From NCBI GenBank assembly GCA_963728535.1, contig CAVSKK010000001.1:1240001-1304000 (forward strand): 64,000 nucleotides of DNA. Direction: 5' to 3'. The first letter of the stretch is position 1, and every line of letters starts with the position of its first letter. Made by a program: the position numbers and the translations under genes. The notes under the pieces are model-generated. The model was not told the origin of the DNA, made no database searches, and worked only from the letters and a program-made list of their open reading frames with translations. Origin of the DNA: VAXT01 sp963728535 (GTDB lineage Bacteria; Actinomycetota; Thermoleophilia; Gaiellales; Gaiellaceae). Of this stretch, positions 42,985 to 51,157 are shown in pieces.

Positions 42985-43754
42985 GCAGGCTCCGCTACGC
43001 CGCGTCCGACACCGTCGTGCTGGCCAGGCGAAGCCTCCTGCGGATCCCCCGCCAGCCCGACCTGCTGGTCGGCTTCACGGTGCAGCCCGTGATGTTCGTG
43101 CTGCTCTTCGTCTACGTCTTCGGCGGCGCGATCACGACGCCGGGCCTCGACTACGTCGACTTCCTGATCCCGGGGATCATCGTCCAGTCGATGGTCTTCG
43201 GCGGGTTCGTCACGGCGCTCGGCCTCGCGGAGGATCTGAAGAAGGGGTTGATGGACCGCTTCCGCTCGCTGCCGATGTGGGGCCCGGCCGTACTCGCAGG
43301 CAGGATTCTCGCGGATGTCGGAACGAACATGATCCAGCTCGTCGTCATGTTCACGGTCGGGATCGCGGTCGGCTTCCGCTTCTCGACCGGGGCCCCCGAG
43401 GTGATCGCCGGCATCGCGCTGTTGCTGCTGTTCGGATACGCCTTCTCCTGGGTCTTCGCCTTCATCGGGCTCACAGCGTCTTCCCCGGAAGCAGCCAACG
43501 CGTACGGCTTCACGATCCTCTTCCCGTTCACGTTCGTCTCCTCGGCCTTCGTGCCCGTGGAGACGATGCCGGACTGGCTCGAGCCCATTGCGGCGAACAA
43601 CCCATTCACGACTATGGTCGATGCTGCGCGCGCCCTGTTTGTGGGGACTCCCGCAGGCAACGACGTCTGGGCGTCGATCGTCTGGGCAATCGTCATCACA
43701 GGAGTGTTCGCGTCGCTCTCGATCTGGCGGTACCGCCGTGCCGTGACCGTCTGA
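42981..43754 (+). CDS. DrrB-type ABC-2 transporter permease
   Basis: The 257-aa protein has six membrane helices and the ABC-2 features PDLLVGFTVQPVMFVLLFVYVFGGAI, YVDFLIPGIIVQSMVFGG, EDLKKGLMDRFRSLPM (coupling helix) and FPFTFVSSAFVPVETMPDWLEPIAANNPFT. It pairs with the DrrA-type ATPase by a 4-bp overlap. It ends 6 bp before the convergent second ABC system. Confidence 0.93.
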   Translation: MSRLRYAASDTVVLARRSLLRIPRQPDLLVGFTVQPVMFVLLFVYVFGGAITTPGLDYVDFLIPGIIVQSMVFGGFVTALGLAEDLKKGLMDRFRSLPMWGPAVLAGRILADVGTNMIQLVVMFTVGIAVGFRFSTGAPEVIAGIALLLLFGYAFSWVFAFIGLTASSPEAANAYGFTILFPFTFVSSAFVPVETMPDWLEPIAANNPFTTMVDAARALFVGTPAGNDVWASIVWAIVITGVFASLSIWRYRRAVTV

Positions 43755-43760
43755 CGGCGG

Positions 43761-44612
43761 CTAGAGGTCCTTGCGCGAAAAGGCGGCGAGCGTCGCGGCA
43801 AGCACCACCGCGAAGTACGCGATCGCCCAGAGCGGGAGGTTGGTACCGCCCGCCTGCGAGCCCCCAAAGGGCCCAAGCTGGATCGCGAGGCCCGTGAAGC
43901 CGCGGCTCTCGGAGGTGATCCGGTACAGCGCGTCCTGGTAGAGCGCCTCGAACGGGAGCGCCCACGACGTCCGGTGGGCGACGGTCTGGAGCGTCTCGGA
44001 GTTGAGCGCCTCGCCGATCTGGCCGAGCAAGCCCGCAACGAGGCCGGCGCCGAAGACCATGAAGATCGCGATCCCGTTGGCGGTCGCCGACAGGACCACG
44101 GACCCGAGGAGCCCCAGTGCCGCGATCACGAGCACGCCCGCCGCGAGTTGGACGCCGGGCCGCAGGAACTGGTCGGGCCACCAGTCGCCGGTCGTTCGCG
44201 TGATCAGAGCGCAAGCCGTGTAGACGGCGAGCACGTAAGGGACGCAGACGGCGGCGGCTCCGAGGAAGCGCCCGAGGAGCAGTGCGCTGCGCCCGACGGG
44301 TCGCACAACGAGCGGCTGGAGCAGGCCACGCTCCGCGTCGCCGCGGACGACTCCCAGCGTCAGGAAGGCCGCTAGCACCGCTCCCAGAAAGAGCGTCCCG
44401 AACATCGAAAGGCCGAAGAGCGTCCCGCCGGTGAGCTCCTTCTCATCGACCGGGAGGCCGCCCCCGGCCTGAGCCACGTCCTCGAACGCTGTGTCGGCGC
44501 CGAGCCAGTAGAGGCCGAGATAGACGGCCGTCAGCAGCAAGACGACATGAAAGATTCGGCGCCGGAGCGCCTCCTGGAGGGCGTAGCCGGCGATGATCGG
44601 CAGCGCTCTCAG
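43761..44612 (-). CDS. ABC-2 family permease (NosY-like), probable CTG start
   Basis: The ORF with a conventional start (TTG 44540) would lose its first segment. The frame continues upstream as LRALPIIAGYALQEALRRRIFHVVLLLTAVYLGLYWL, which matches the usual start of such permeases. It begins with CTG at 44612, overlapping the ATPase stop as CTGA. Because neighbouring genes use ATGA, GTGA and TTGA overlaps, I take CTG as the start (283 aa). About six membrane helices and the segment LGVVRGDAERGLLQPLVVRPVGRSALLLGRFLGAA are typical. The substrate is unknown. Confidence 0.78.
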   Translation of the reverse strand: MRALPIIAGYALQEALRRRIFHVVLLLTAVYLGLYWLGADTAFEDVAQAGGGLPVDEKELTGGTLFGLSMFGTLFLGAVLAAFLTLGVVRGDAERGLLQPLVVRPVGRSALLLGRFLGAAAVCVPYVLAVYTACALITRTTGDWWPDQFLRPGVQLAAGVLVIAALGLLGSVVLSATANGIAIFMVFGAGLVAGLLGQIGEALNSETLQTVAHRTSWALPFEALYQDALYRITSESRGFTGLAIQLGPFGGSQAGGTNLPLWAIAYFAVVLAATLAAFSRKDL

Positions 44613-45451
44613 ACCGTGTCGCCTCCCACCGCCTCGAGGTACTCCTCCTCGAGGCTCGTTGCGAGCACGCGTACCCCGTAGATCTCCCGGCCCTCGCGGA
44701 CGAGCTGCTCGACAAGCCCAGGAACCTGATCGCGCGTCGCCTCGGGGAAGGGCCGGATTCCCTCGTCGGTCTCGATCTCCACACCTCGCGCGTGCGAGAG
44801 ATCCTCCGGACGGCCCGCCGCGACGACTCGGCCGTGGGAGAGGATCACGACCCGGTCGCAGACAAGCTCGACCTCGCTCAGTAGATGCGAGTTGAGGAGG
44901 ACGCCGATCTCGCGGGCGCGCAGCTCCTCGAGCAACGCGCGGACGGTTCGCCGGCCCGCCGGGTCGAGTGCGCTCGTCGGCTCGTCGAGCAGCAGCACCG
45001 GCGGGGACCCGACGAGCGCCTGTGCAATCCCGAGCCGCTGCTGCATCCCCTTGGACATCGCATCGACCCGCACGGCGCGGGCGTTCGCCAGCCCGACGAG
45101 CTCGAGCAGCTGCCCGCGCTCATCGGCGCCGCCCGGCGAGCCGGCGAGTCGCTGGTGGAGGCGCAATACCTCGTCGGCTGAGTACCAGCCCGGGAAACGG
45201 AAGAGCTCGGCGAGGTAGCCAAGCGCGGCGCGGGCTCGAGGAGATCCCGCCGGCGCTCCACAGATCTCCGCACGGCCGCGGGACGCGCGAATCAGCCCGC
45301 AGGCGATCTTGACGAGGGTCGACTTCCCCGCCCCGTTCGGTCCGAGCAAGCCCACGAGCTCGCCGGGCTGCACTTCCAGGCTGACCCCGTCGAGCGCCTG
45401 GACGCGCCCGTAGCGCTTGGCGGCGTCCTCCACGAGCAAAGCCGGGACCAT
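44609..45451 (-). CDS. ABC transporter ATPase (CcmA/NosF-like)
   Basis: The 280-aa ATPase has Walker A GPNGAGKSTLVKIACGL, a variant signature MSKGMQQRLGIAQAL, Walker B VLLLDEPTSALD and H-loop NSHLLSEVELVCDRV. The C-terminal regulatory part has IYGVRVLATSLEEEYLEAVGG. It is coupled to the permease by the CTGA overlap. The pair faces the DrrAB-like pair tail to tail, and they may export different compounds. Confidence 0.93.
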   Translation of the reverse strand: MVPALLVEDAAKRYGRVQALDGVSLEVQPGELVGLLGPNGAGKSTLVKIACGLIRASRGRAEICGAPAGSPRARAALGYLAELFRFPGWYSADEVLRLHQRLAGSPGGADERGQLLELVGLANARAVRVDAMSKGMQQRLGIAQALVGSPPVLLLDEPTSALDPAGRRTVRALLEELRAREIGVLLNSHLLSEVELVCDRVVILSHGRVVAAGRPEDLSHARGVEIETDEGIRPFPEATRDQVPGLVEQLVREGREIYGVRVLATSLEEEYLEAVGGDTV

Positions 45452-45478
45452 CGCGGGAGTCTACGAACGGGCCGCGGG

Positions 45479-48400
45479 CTAGCGCCGGCCGACTACCAGG
45501 TTCACGCGGAAACCCGCGCGCCTGACTGCACCGCCCCTGGGGCTCTGCCGGATGACGCGGCCCACGCGCCTCGACTTCGCGCGGCGGGCCCTCCCGACGC
45601 GGCAGTTCGCCTTCCGGATCCGCTTGCGAGCCCGGGCCAATGGACTGCCGATCACGTTCGGCACGCGGCAGCGCGGGGCCCGTGGTGGTGGAGGCGGTGG
45701 CGGTGGTGGAGGCGGTGGCGGAGGCGGTGGCGGCGGCGGAGGTGGCGGAGGCGGTGGCGGCGGCGGTGGTGGCGGTGGCGGTGGCGGTGGCGGTGGTACC
45801 GGAGGCGGAGGCGGAGGCGGAGGTGGAGGCGGAGGTGGAGACGGCGGTGGTGGCGGTGGAGGCGGCGGTGGTGGCGGTGGAGGCGGCGGTGGAGGCGGTG
45901 GAGGTGGCGGTGGAGGTGGTGGAGGTGGCGGTGGAGGTGGAGGTGGTGGAGGAGGCGGTCCCGTCCCGATCTCAAGTGACCACCCAGCGAGTGCGCCGGC
46001 GTCGGGTGCGTAGTCGTCATAGACGTAGAGCGTCCACACGCCGTTCGCGTTCGTGCCGTCGAATGCGGACAACGCGACCGCGCCGGTCGGCGTCGGTGCA
46101 ACTGGCCCGAAGTCGTCGCCCGCCGTCACGTTCGTGGGTCGGAAGGAGCCGCTCGTCAGCTCGCCGCTGTCGGGAAGCGGCCCCGCGGCCTCGTCGTCCA
46201 GCGTGAGGTCGACGCCTGCGACCGAATGCGCGCCCCCGACGTCCGAAAGCACAATTGCGTTCTCGCCGTCGGGACCGACGAGCAGCGCGTCGAGGTCGTC
46301 GGGGAAGGAGTGCGAGAGCGAGTGCAGCGTGACGTTCACGTCCGTGATCGGCCCCGGCGCACCCGCGACCACGCAGTAGGACGTGTACGGACTGCCGCCG
46401 CCGGAGGGCCGGATCGTCACGTGCGGGCCGCACCCCGGCGGCGGCGGCGGGGGCGGCGGCGGAGGCGTAGCCGGCACCTGCCGCAGAACCGTCACCGTGT
46501 CGTACGCACCGTCGGCGATCGCGACGTCGGGCCTTCCGTCGCCACTGAAGTCGCCGGCCGAGAGCGCACTGTCCCCGAAAACGATCATGTTCTCCGGGGT
46601 GGGGAATCCGCGCTCCGGCTCGAGGCCGCCGTCTTCGTTCTGGAGGTAGACGCTCAAATCGTCGCCGTACGACCACCCAGCCTGGACGATGTCGCTTAGC
46701 GTGTCGCCGTCGGCATCGACGGCGACGATCGCACCGTCGGCGCCGTCGGACGGATAGACGATCGGCAGTCCCAGCGTCCCGTCCCCGCGTTGCGGAAAGA
46801 CCTGAATGCCTGCCGACGAGACCGCGACGTCGCGTCGGCCGTCGCCGGTGAGGTCGGCCACGACGACCCCCGAGGAGTAGTTCCCACCGCCACCCAGCGG
46901 CTCGTACACGACCGGAGCACCCCACGAGCCACCCGGAGCCTGGGCATAGACCTTGATCGTGTCCAGGTCGAAGCCGACGAGATCGGGCAGGCCGTCTCCC
47001 GTCACATCGCCGGCGTCGCGATCGAGGTGGTTGTCATCGGTAATAGTGATCCGCGTGAAGCCGACCCCTTCGTTGCGCATGAGCGCTGTGCCGTAGATGC
47101 CGCCGGCGACGATGTCGTTCAGGCCGTCGACGTCGACGTCCGCAACTTTCGGACGCTCGAGCCACCCGGTGTTCGGGATCTGGATGGGCTCACCGAGCCC
47201 GCCGTCCTCCTGGTAGAAGACCGTGAGGCCATTCTCGCCGGAGACGACGACGTCGGCTGCGCCGTCCCCGTTCAAGTCTCCGGTCGCGGGCTTGACCACA
47301 GATGACCCGCCGACGCCGGACCGGCGCAACGGTGCTGCAAGCGAACCGTCTGGTTGCTGGACGAAGATCAGCAACTTGCCGAGGTCCGGCGGGTCGCCGT
47401 AGAAGGCCGTCGCAAGGAGGTCGGCGCGACCATCTCCCGAAACGTCGGCGACGGCAGTGGTGTCCGGCTCGGCGCTGAGCTCGTACAGCTCGTAGTCGTC
47501 AAAGGCGATGCGCTCCGGCGGAGGCGGTGGCGGAGGAGGTGGCGGTGGGGGTGGTGGATCACCTGGAGTGACGAGTCGGATCGCCGCCCGCTGCGGCGCC
47601 TTTTCGCCGCCGTCGCGCCGCTGGTAGACAATGGCCGCGGTTCCGCCGCCTGCGCCGGCGACGGCGGGAGACTGCTCGCGGCGTGGATTGGTCGAGATCG
47701 GAAAACCGTTCGGGTCGAGCACGCCGCCCGAAGCCGAGACGCGCGTTCCATGGATGTCCGGAACCCGCGAGTCGTCGCGGGCGTCGCGCCAGGCGAGTAA
47801 GAAGTTGGCGCCGTCCCACGCGATCGACGGCGACTGGTGGCCGCGTCGCGCCGAGATGAGGAATCCGTTCGCATCCGCAACGACGCCATCGTCTGTGACG
47901 CGTGCGCCGTAGACGTTGCTGTTGCGCAATCCGTCCCTGAAGTCGGACCACGCGACGAGGTGGCTCGTGCCGCTCCAGGCCACGACCGGCGCTTGACGCA
48001 GGTTCGGCCCGGTCGCGATTTCGATTCCGGCCGGGTCGAGCACGACCCCGCCGTCGGTCACGCGCGCGCCCGCAATCGCCTCGCCCTGGGCTTCCCGCCA
48101 GACCACCAGGTACGCCGTCTCGCCCCACGCAACCTTCGGGCTGTCCGCGACACTTGCCTCCGCCACGGAGACGACGAATCCGTCGGGATCGAGCACCGAC
48201 CCGTCCGGATCGACCCGCGTGGCTCTGACCTTGTTCGCGCTGTCCGACCAGGTGACCAGGAACCGCTCGCCGCTACTCGCCACCGAGACGCCCGCACCCT
48301 CGTGCCTCTCGCCCGTCGCAACTTCGATCGGTTCCGGGTCGAGCACCGTGCCGTCGGGCGTGATCCGTGCCCCATAGACGTTGTGGTCCCACCAGTACCG

Positions 48401-49942
48401 CTCGTCCCGCCAGACGACGAGGTACTCGGAGCCGCTCCACGCAACCGCCGGCTCGACCTGGTCTCCCCACACTGTCGCAACCGGGAATCCGCCGCCGTCG
48501 AGGATCTCGCCGGATCCGCTGACGCGGGCCGCATAGACGTCGTACTCACCGGCTGTGGGCCGGTCGTCGATCCACGTGACCAGATAGGTCTCGCCGTCCG
48601 TCGCGACGGCGACGTCGAACTGCGTCGTGAGGCCGCTGGACGTCAGGAAACCGTCCGGGTCGAGCACTTCGCCGTCGCTAGCCACGCGCGCGCTGTAAAT
48701 GTCGGTGTCCTCCACCGAGTGCAAGTCGTTGCGGTAGTCCTGCCAGGAGACCAGATAGCGGTCGCCGCCGAAGGCGACCGCGGGGTTGTAGGTCTCCTGA
48801 CCCGGCGTGATGACGAAGCCATTGGGATCGAGGACCGTGCCGCCCTGGATCCGGCTGCCGAAGATCGCGTACAACCCGCTTGCACGGCTGTCCTGCCAGA
48901 CGACCATCAGCTTGGAGGAGCCCGTGGTCATCGACGGCTGCCATTGCTCGTCGACCGTCGTCGCAACCGGGATGCCCGACGGATCCTCGACGACACCGCC
49001 CGAGGTCACGCGCGAGGCGTAGATGTCGAGCGAATTGCTCTCGGTCCGTGAGTCGCTCCAGGCTGCGACAAACGTCGCGCCGTCCCACCCGACGACCGGC
49101 TCCCACTGCGTCCTTGGAGCCCCGGAGACGACGAACCCGTCCTCGTCGATCACAGTTCCCGAGGCGCTGACTCTGGCACCGCGGATGTCGGAGCCGTCGT
49201 CAGGCCCCGACGTCCAAACGACGAGCCACTGGTCGCCGTCGCTGGCAACAGTCGTGATTCCGTCGTTACGACTCGAGACCGCGATCTCGATGCCGCCCGG
49301 GTCGAGAACGGTCCCGGCCGGCGACACGCGCGTCGCAACGACGTCGCCGTCGTAGTTTTCGTACGTCGACCAGGCGACGAGGAAGTTCGTCCCGTTCCAG
49401 GCGATAGACACGTACCACGCGTTCCGTGGCCCGGCGTAGATCTCGATCGGGCGGGTGTCCAGGACCTCGCCGTCTTCCGTGATGCGCACGGCCTCGACCC
49501 GGTCGTTGCCGGACACCCAGGCGAGGAGATACTGTCCACCGCCCCAGGCGACGGCGGGACCAGCCTGGTTCGCGCTCGCCGGGTAGATGTCGAAGCCATC
49601 CTCCGACCCGACGATCGCGCCGTTCGCGCCGACTCTCGCGGCGCGCACGCCAGATTCCTCGTCGTCCCAGGCCGCGAGGAACTGGTCGCCGTTCCAGGCG
49701 ATCGCGGGGGCGTCCTGCCAGCCGAGAGCGGACGCGTATGTCGGGTGGGTCACAGGCAACTCGTCGCCGACGATCGAGCTCAGTGCACGCGCAAGGTCGG
49801 GCGTCCGAACCGTTGCCGGCCCGCTGATGCCTGTGGGCTCTGCTGCCGGTGTCGCAGCGTCCGCCCCGACCAGCGTGAAGCAGAGGAGCGGCCCTGCCAC
49901 CCATGCGGCGATGTACCGCCTTCGTCCCCCACTGCGAGCCAT
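45479..49942 (-). CDS. Giant secreted propeller/FG-GAP/P-domain protein with polyproline linker and basic PASTA tag
   Basis: The 1487-aa protein has a signal peptide (YIAAWVAGPLLCFTLVGADAA). At least twelve repeats of about 50 residues follow (pattern AWNGTNFLVAWxD ... VYAARVSxSGxVLDPxGxxI, about 70-800). After a short proline stretch come FG-GAP/VCBS-like repeats (VADVSGDGRADLLAT, GDLNGDGAADVVV, AGDVTGDGLPDLVGFD, GDFSGDGRPDVAIAD; about 830-1170), with Ca2+-type DxDxDG motifs. A proprotein-convertase P-domain (about 1200-1325: NVTLHSLSHSFPDDLDALLVGP, NGVWTLYVYDDYAPDAGALAGWSLEIG) is next. The longest local proline linker (about 92 residues) and the PASTA tag (CRVPNVIGSPLARA, CRVGRARRAKS, VIRQSPRGG, VNLVVGRR) end it. 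It looks like an adhesin or matrix protein. Confidence 0.87.
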   Translation of the reverse strand: MARSGGRRRYIAAWVAGPLLCFTLVGADAATPAAEPTGISGPATVRTPDLARALSSIVGDELPVTHPTYASALGWQDAPAIAWNGDQFLAAWDDEESGVRAARVGANGAIVGSEDGFDIYPASANQAGPAVAWGGGQYLLAWVSGNDRVEAVRITEDGEVLDTRPIEIYAGPRNAWYVSIAWNGTNFLVAWSTYENYDGDVVATRVSPAGTVLDPGGIEIAVSSRNDGITTVASDGDQWLVVWTSGPDDGSDIRGARVSASGTVIDEDGFVVSGAPRTQWEPVVGWDGATFVAAWSDSRTESNSLDIYASRVTSGGVVEDPSGIPVATTVDEQWQPSMTTGSSKLMVVWQDSRASGLYAIFGSRIQGGTVLDPNGFVITPGQETYNPAVAFGGDRYLVSWQDYRNDLHSVEDTDIYSARVASDGEVLDPDGFLTSSGLTTQFDVAVATDGETYLVTWIDDRPTAGEYDVYAARVSGSGEILDGGGFPVATVWGDQVEPAVAWSGSEYLVVWRDERYWWDHNVYGARITPDGTVLDPEPIEVATGERHEGAGVSVASSGERFLVTWSDSANKVRATRVDPDGSVLDPDGFVVSVAEASVADSPKVAWGETAYLVVWREAQGEAIAGARVTDGGVVLDPAGIEIATGPNLRQAPVVAWSGTSHLVAWSDFRDGLRNSNVYGARVTDDGVVADANGFLISARRGHQSPSIAWDGANFLLAWRDARDDSRVPDIHGTRVSASGGVLDPNGFPISTNPRREQSPAVAGAGGGTAAIVYQRRDGGEKAPQRAAIRLVTPGDPPPPPPPPPPPPPPERIAFDDYELYELSAEPDTTAVADVSGDGRADLLATAFYGDPPDLGKLLIFVQQPDGSLAAPLRRSGVGGSSVVKPATGDLNGDGAADVVVSGENGLTVFYQEDGGLGEPIQIPNTGWLERPKVADVDVDGLNDIVAGGIYGTALMRNEGVGFTRITITDDNHLDRDAGDVTGDGLPDLVGFDLDTIKVYAQAPGGSWGAPVVYEPLGGGGNYSSGVVVADLTGDGRRDVAVSSAGIQVFPQRGDGTLGLPIVYPSDGADGAIVAVDADGDTLSDIVQAGWSYGDDLSVYLQNEDGGLEPERGFPTPENMIVFGDSALSAGDFSGDGRPDVAIADGAYDTVTVLRQVPATPPPPPPPPPPGCGPHVTIRPSGGGSPYTSYCVVAGAPGPITDVNVTLHSLSHSFPDDLDALLVGPDGENAIVLSDVGGAHSVAGVDLTLDDEAAGPLPDSGELTSGSFRPTNVTAGDDFGPVAPTPTGAVALSAFDGTNANGVWTLYVYDDYAPDAGALAGWSLEIGTGPPPPPPPPPPPPPPPPPPPPPPPPPPPPPPPPPPPPPPPSPPPPPPPPPPPPPVPPPPPPPPPPPPPPPPPPPPPPPPPPPPPPPPPPPPPPRAPRCRVPNVIGSPLARARKRIRKANCRVGRARRAKSRRVGRVIRQSPRGGAVRRAGFRVNLVVGRR

Positions 49943-50090
49943 CGGTGAGCCTTAGGTCGGGATCCGAGCCTTCACTCGCGCACGTGCGGGAGGCCGAACA
50001 CTTGGCCTGCCGCAGTGGCCCCCGATACAAGCACGGATTCGCGGGGCGATCAAGGTATTTGCCCACACAGCCCGCTCGCATGGGCTGTCA

Positions 50091-50198
50091 GGGAAGCGGG
50101 TCCCCGGTTTCCTGACGTGTCGCTCAGACCCCGTATGCGAGTGGAACAGTGCTGTGCCGCACGGGCCGCTCGCAGGAGGGGGCTGAGCGGCGCGAGGC
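50091..50198. repeat. 108-bp direct repeat, copy 1
   Basis: The unit begins GGGAAGCGGGTCCCCGG, contains CTGACGTGTCGCTCAGACCC and ends GGCGCGAGGC. Copy 2 lies 48 bp downstream, has the same length, and is about 90 percent identical by eye. Part of a third copy (TTTGCCCACACAGCCCGCTCGCA, 50059 onward, split here as TTTGCCCACACA and GCCCGCTCGCA) lies just before. No protein is encoded. Confidence 0.8.
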
Positions 50199-50245
50199 GG
50201 CGGGTGGTGCCGGACTCTGCGAGGGCGAAACAACGCCGCCGCTCC

Positions 50246-50353
50246 GGGAAGCGGGTTCCCGGTTTCCTGACGTGTCGCTCAGACCCCGTATGCGAGTGGG
50301 ACAGTGTTTGCCCACACGGCCCGCTCGCAGGAGGGGGCTGAGCGGCGCGAGGC
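50246..50353. repeat. 108-bp direct repeat, copy 2
   Basis: Same 108-bp unit as at 50091-50198, differing mainly in the segment TGTTTGCCCACACGGCCCG (copy 1 has TGCTGTGCCGCACGGGCCG). The start of a further unit, CAGGGAAGCGGG, recurs at 50399-50409 against the tRNA 3' end. A small family of tandem repeats is therefore anchored beside tRNA-Ala. Confidence 0.8.
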
Positions 50354-50392
50354 TTTCCGCGGAGCCGGGCTCCGCCCGGCGGGAGCGGAAAG
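50353..50392 (-). terminator. Large hairpin downstream of tRNA-Ala
   Basis: CTTTCCGC (50353-50360) pairs with GCGGAAAG (50385-50392), with an inner CCGGGC/GCCCGG stem. It is 18 bp beyond the tRNA 3' end, so it could end tRNA transcription. It also joins the second repeat to the tRNA. Confidence 0.55.
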
Positions 50393-50410
50393 CCGGTCAG
50401 GGAAGCGGGA

Positions 50411-50483
50411 TGGAGCTAGTCGGACTCGAACCGACGACCTCCTGGGTGCGATCCAGGCGCTCTTCCAGCTGAGCTATAGCCCC
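50411..50483 (-). tRNA. tRNA-Ala(CGC)
   Basis: The 73-nt gene on the minus strand folds as a full cloverleaf: acceptor GGGGCTA/TAGCTCC (one G-T pair), D-arm GCTCAGCTGGAAGAGC, anticodon stem CCTGG/CCAGG with loop ATCGCAC (anticodon CGC for codon GCG), and T-arm GTCGGTTCGAGTCCGAC. Discriminator base A; the CCA end is not encoded. Confidence 0.96.
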
Positions 50484-50546
50484 GCGAAGGCCTAGGGTAG
50501 CCGACTGGCGACCGTCCGACCCTCCGCCCGAGTGATGCCCAGCGAC

Positions 50547-51095
50547 CTAGCCGGTCGGCGCCCTGACGAACCGAGCGAGCTTCCCGAGCGCCTTCATGAC
50601 CCGCAAGCGCGCAGCAACCTCCGAACAGCCGAGGGCAGTCGCGATCTCCTCGTAGCGACGTTCCTCGAGCACGCGGAGCTCGAGCGCTGCCCGTTGTCCC
50701 TCTGGAAGCGTGTCGAGCGCGGCGGCGAGCCCCGATCCGTCAGCGAACAAACGATTCTCGACCTCCTCGAAGTCGGCCTCGTACGAGCGAATCGGCATCC
50801 CGAGCCGCCGGCGTGCCTCCTGCTCGACGCGGCCCCGCTCGTAGTAGCGGCGCAGCAGGTTTTTCCCGATGCCGTAGAGCCAGGGCCCGGCCGAGCCGCC
50901 TACTTCGTCGCGGAAGCGCCTCAGGTTCAGCGCCACCTGCGCGAAGAGCTCGGCCGTCAGCTCGGATGCGTCCGATTCGGGAACGCGACCACGGAACCAG
51001 AAGAAGATCGGCTGGTTCCAGCGCAGGTAGAGCTCGCCGAGCGCGTCAGGGTCCTCGCGCGCGCGACGGATCAGTTCCGCATCGGTTTCCGGCAT
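50547..51095 (-). CDS. ECF-type RNA polymerase sigma factor
   Basis: The 182-aa protein starts at ATG 51095 (MPETDAELIRRA). Region 2 is DPDALGELYLRWNQPIFFWFRGRVPESDASELTAELFAQVALNLRRF with PWLYGIGKNLLRRYYERGRVE. Region 4 is LDTLPEGQRAALELRVLEERRYEEIATALGCSEVAARLRVMKALGKL. No long linker or C-terminal extension is seen. It is divergent from a one-TM membrane protein that may be its regulator, with a 14-bp palindrome between them. Confidence 0.92.
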   Translation of the reverse strand: MPETDAELIRRAREDPDALGELYLRWNQPIFFWFRGRVPESDASELTAELFAQVALNLRRFRDEVGGSAGPWLYGIGKNLLRRYYERGRVEQEARRRLGMPIRSYEADFEEVENRLFADGSGLAAALDTLPEGQRAALELRVLEERRYEEIATALGCSEVAARLRVMKALGKLARFVRAPTG

Positions 51096-51120
51096 GTCAT
51101 TCCCATATACACCGGTGAGA

Positions 51121-51134
51121 CGGAAACGTTTCCG
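51121..51134. promoter_or_regulatory. Perfect 14-bp palindrome between sigma factor and membrane protein
   Basis: CGGAAACGTTTCCG is fully self-complementary, with the central CG and A/T spacing typical of LacI-family operators. It lies 26 bp upstream of the sigma start and 24 bp upstream of the membrane protein start, so a regulator could act on both. Confidence 0.6.
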
Positions 51135-51157
51135 CCGCTCAGCGCATAAGAGGAGAG

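Noticed and set aside
50091..50353. CRISPR-like array
   Set aside because: Units are 108 bp with spacing of 48 bp and only two full copies; no short palindromic repeat with equal spacers and no cas genes.
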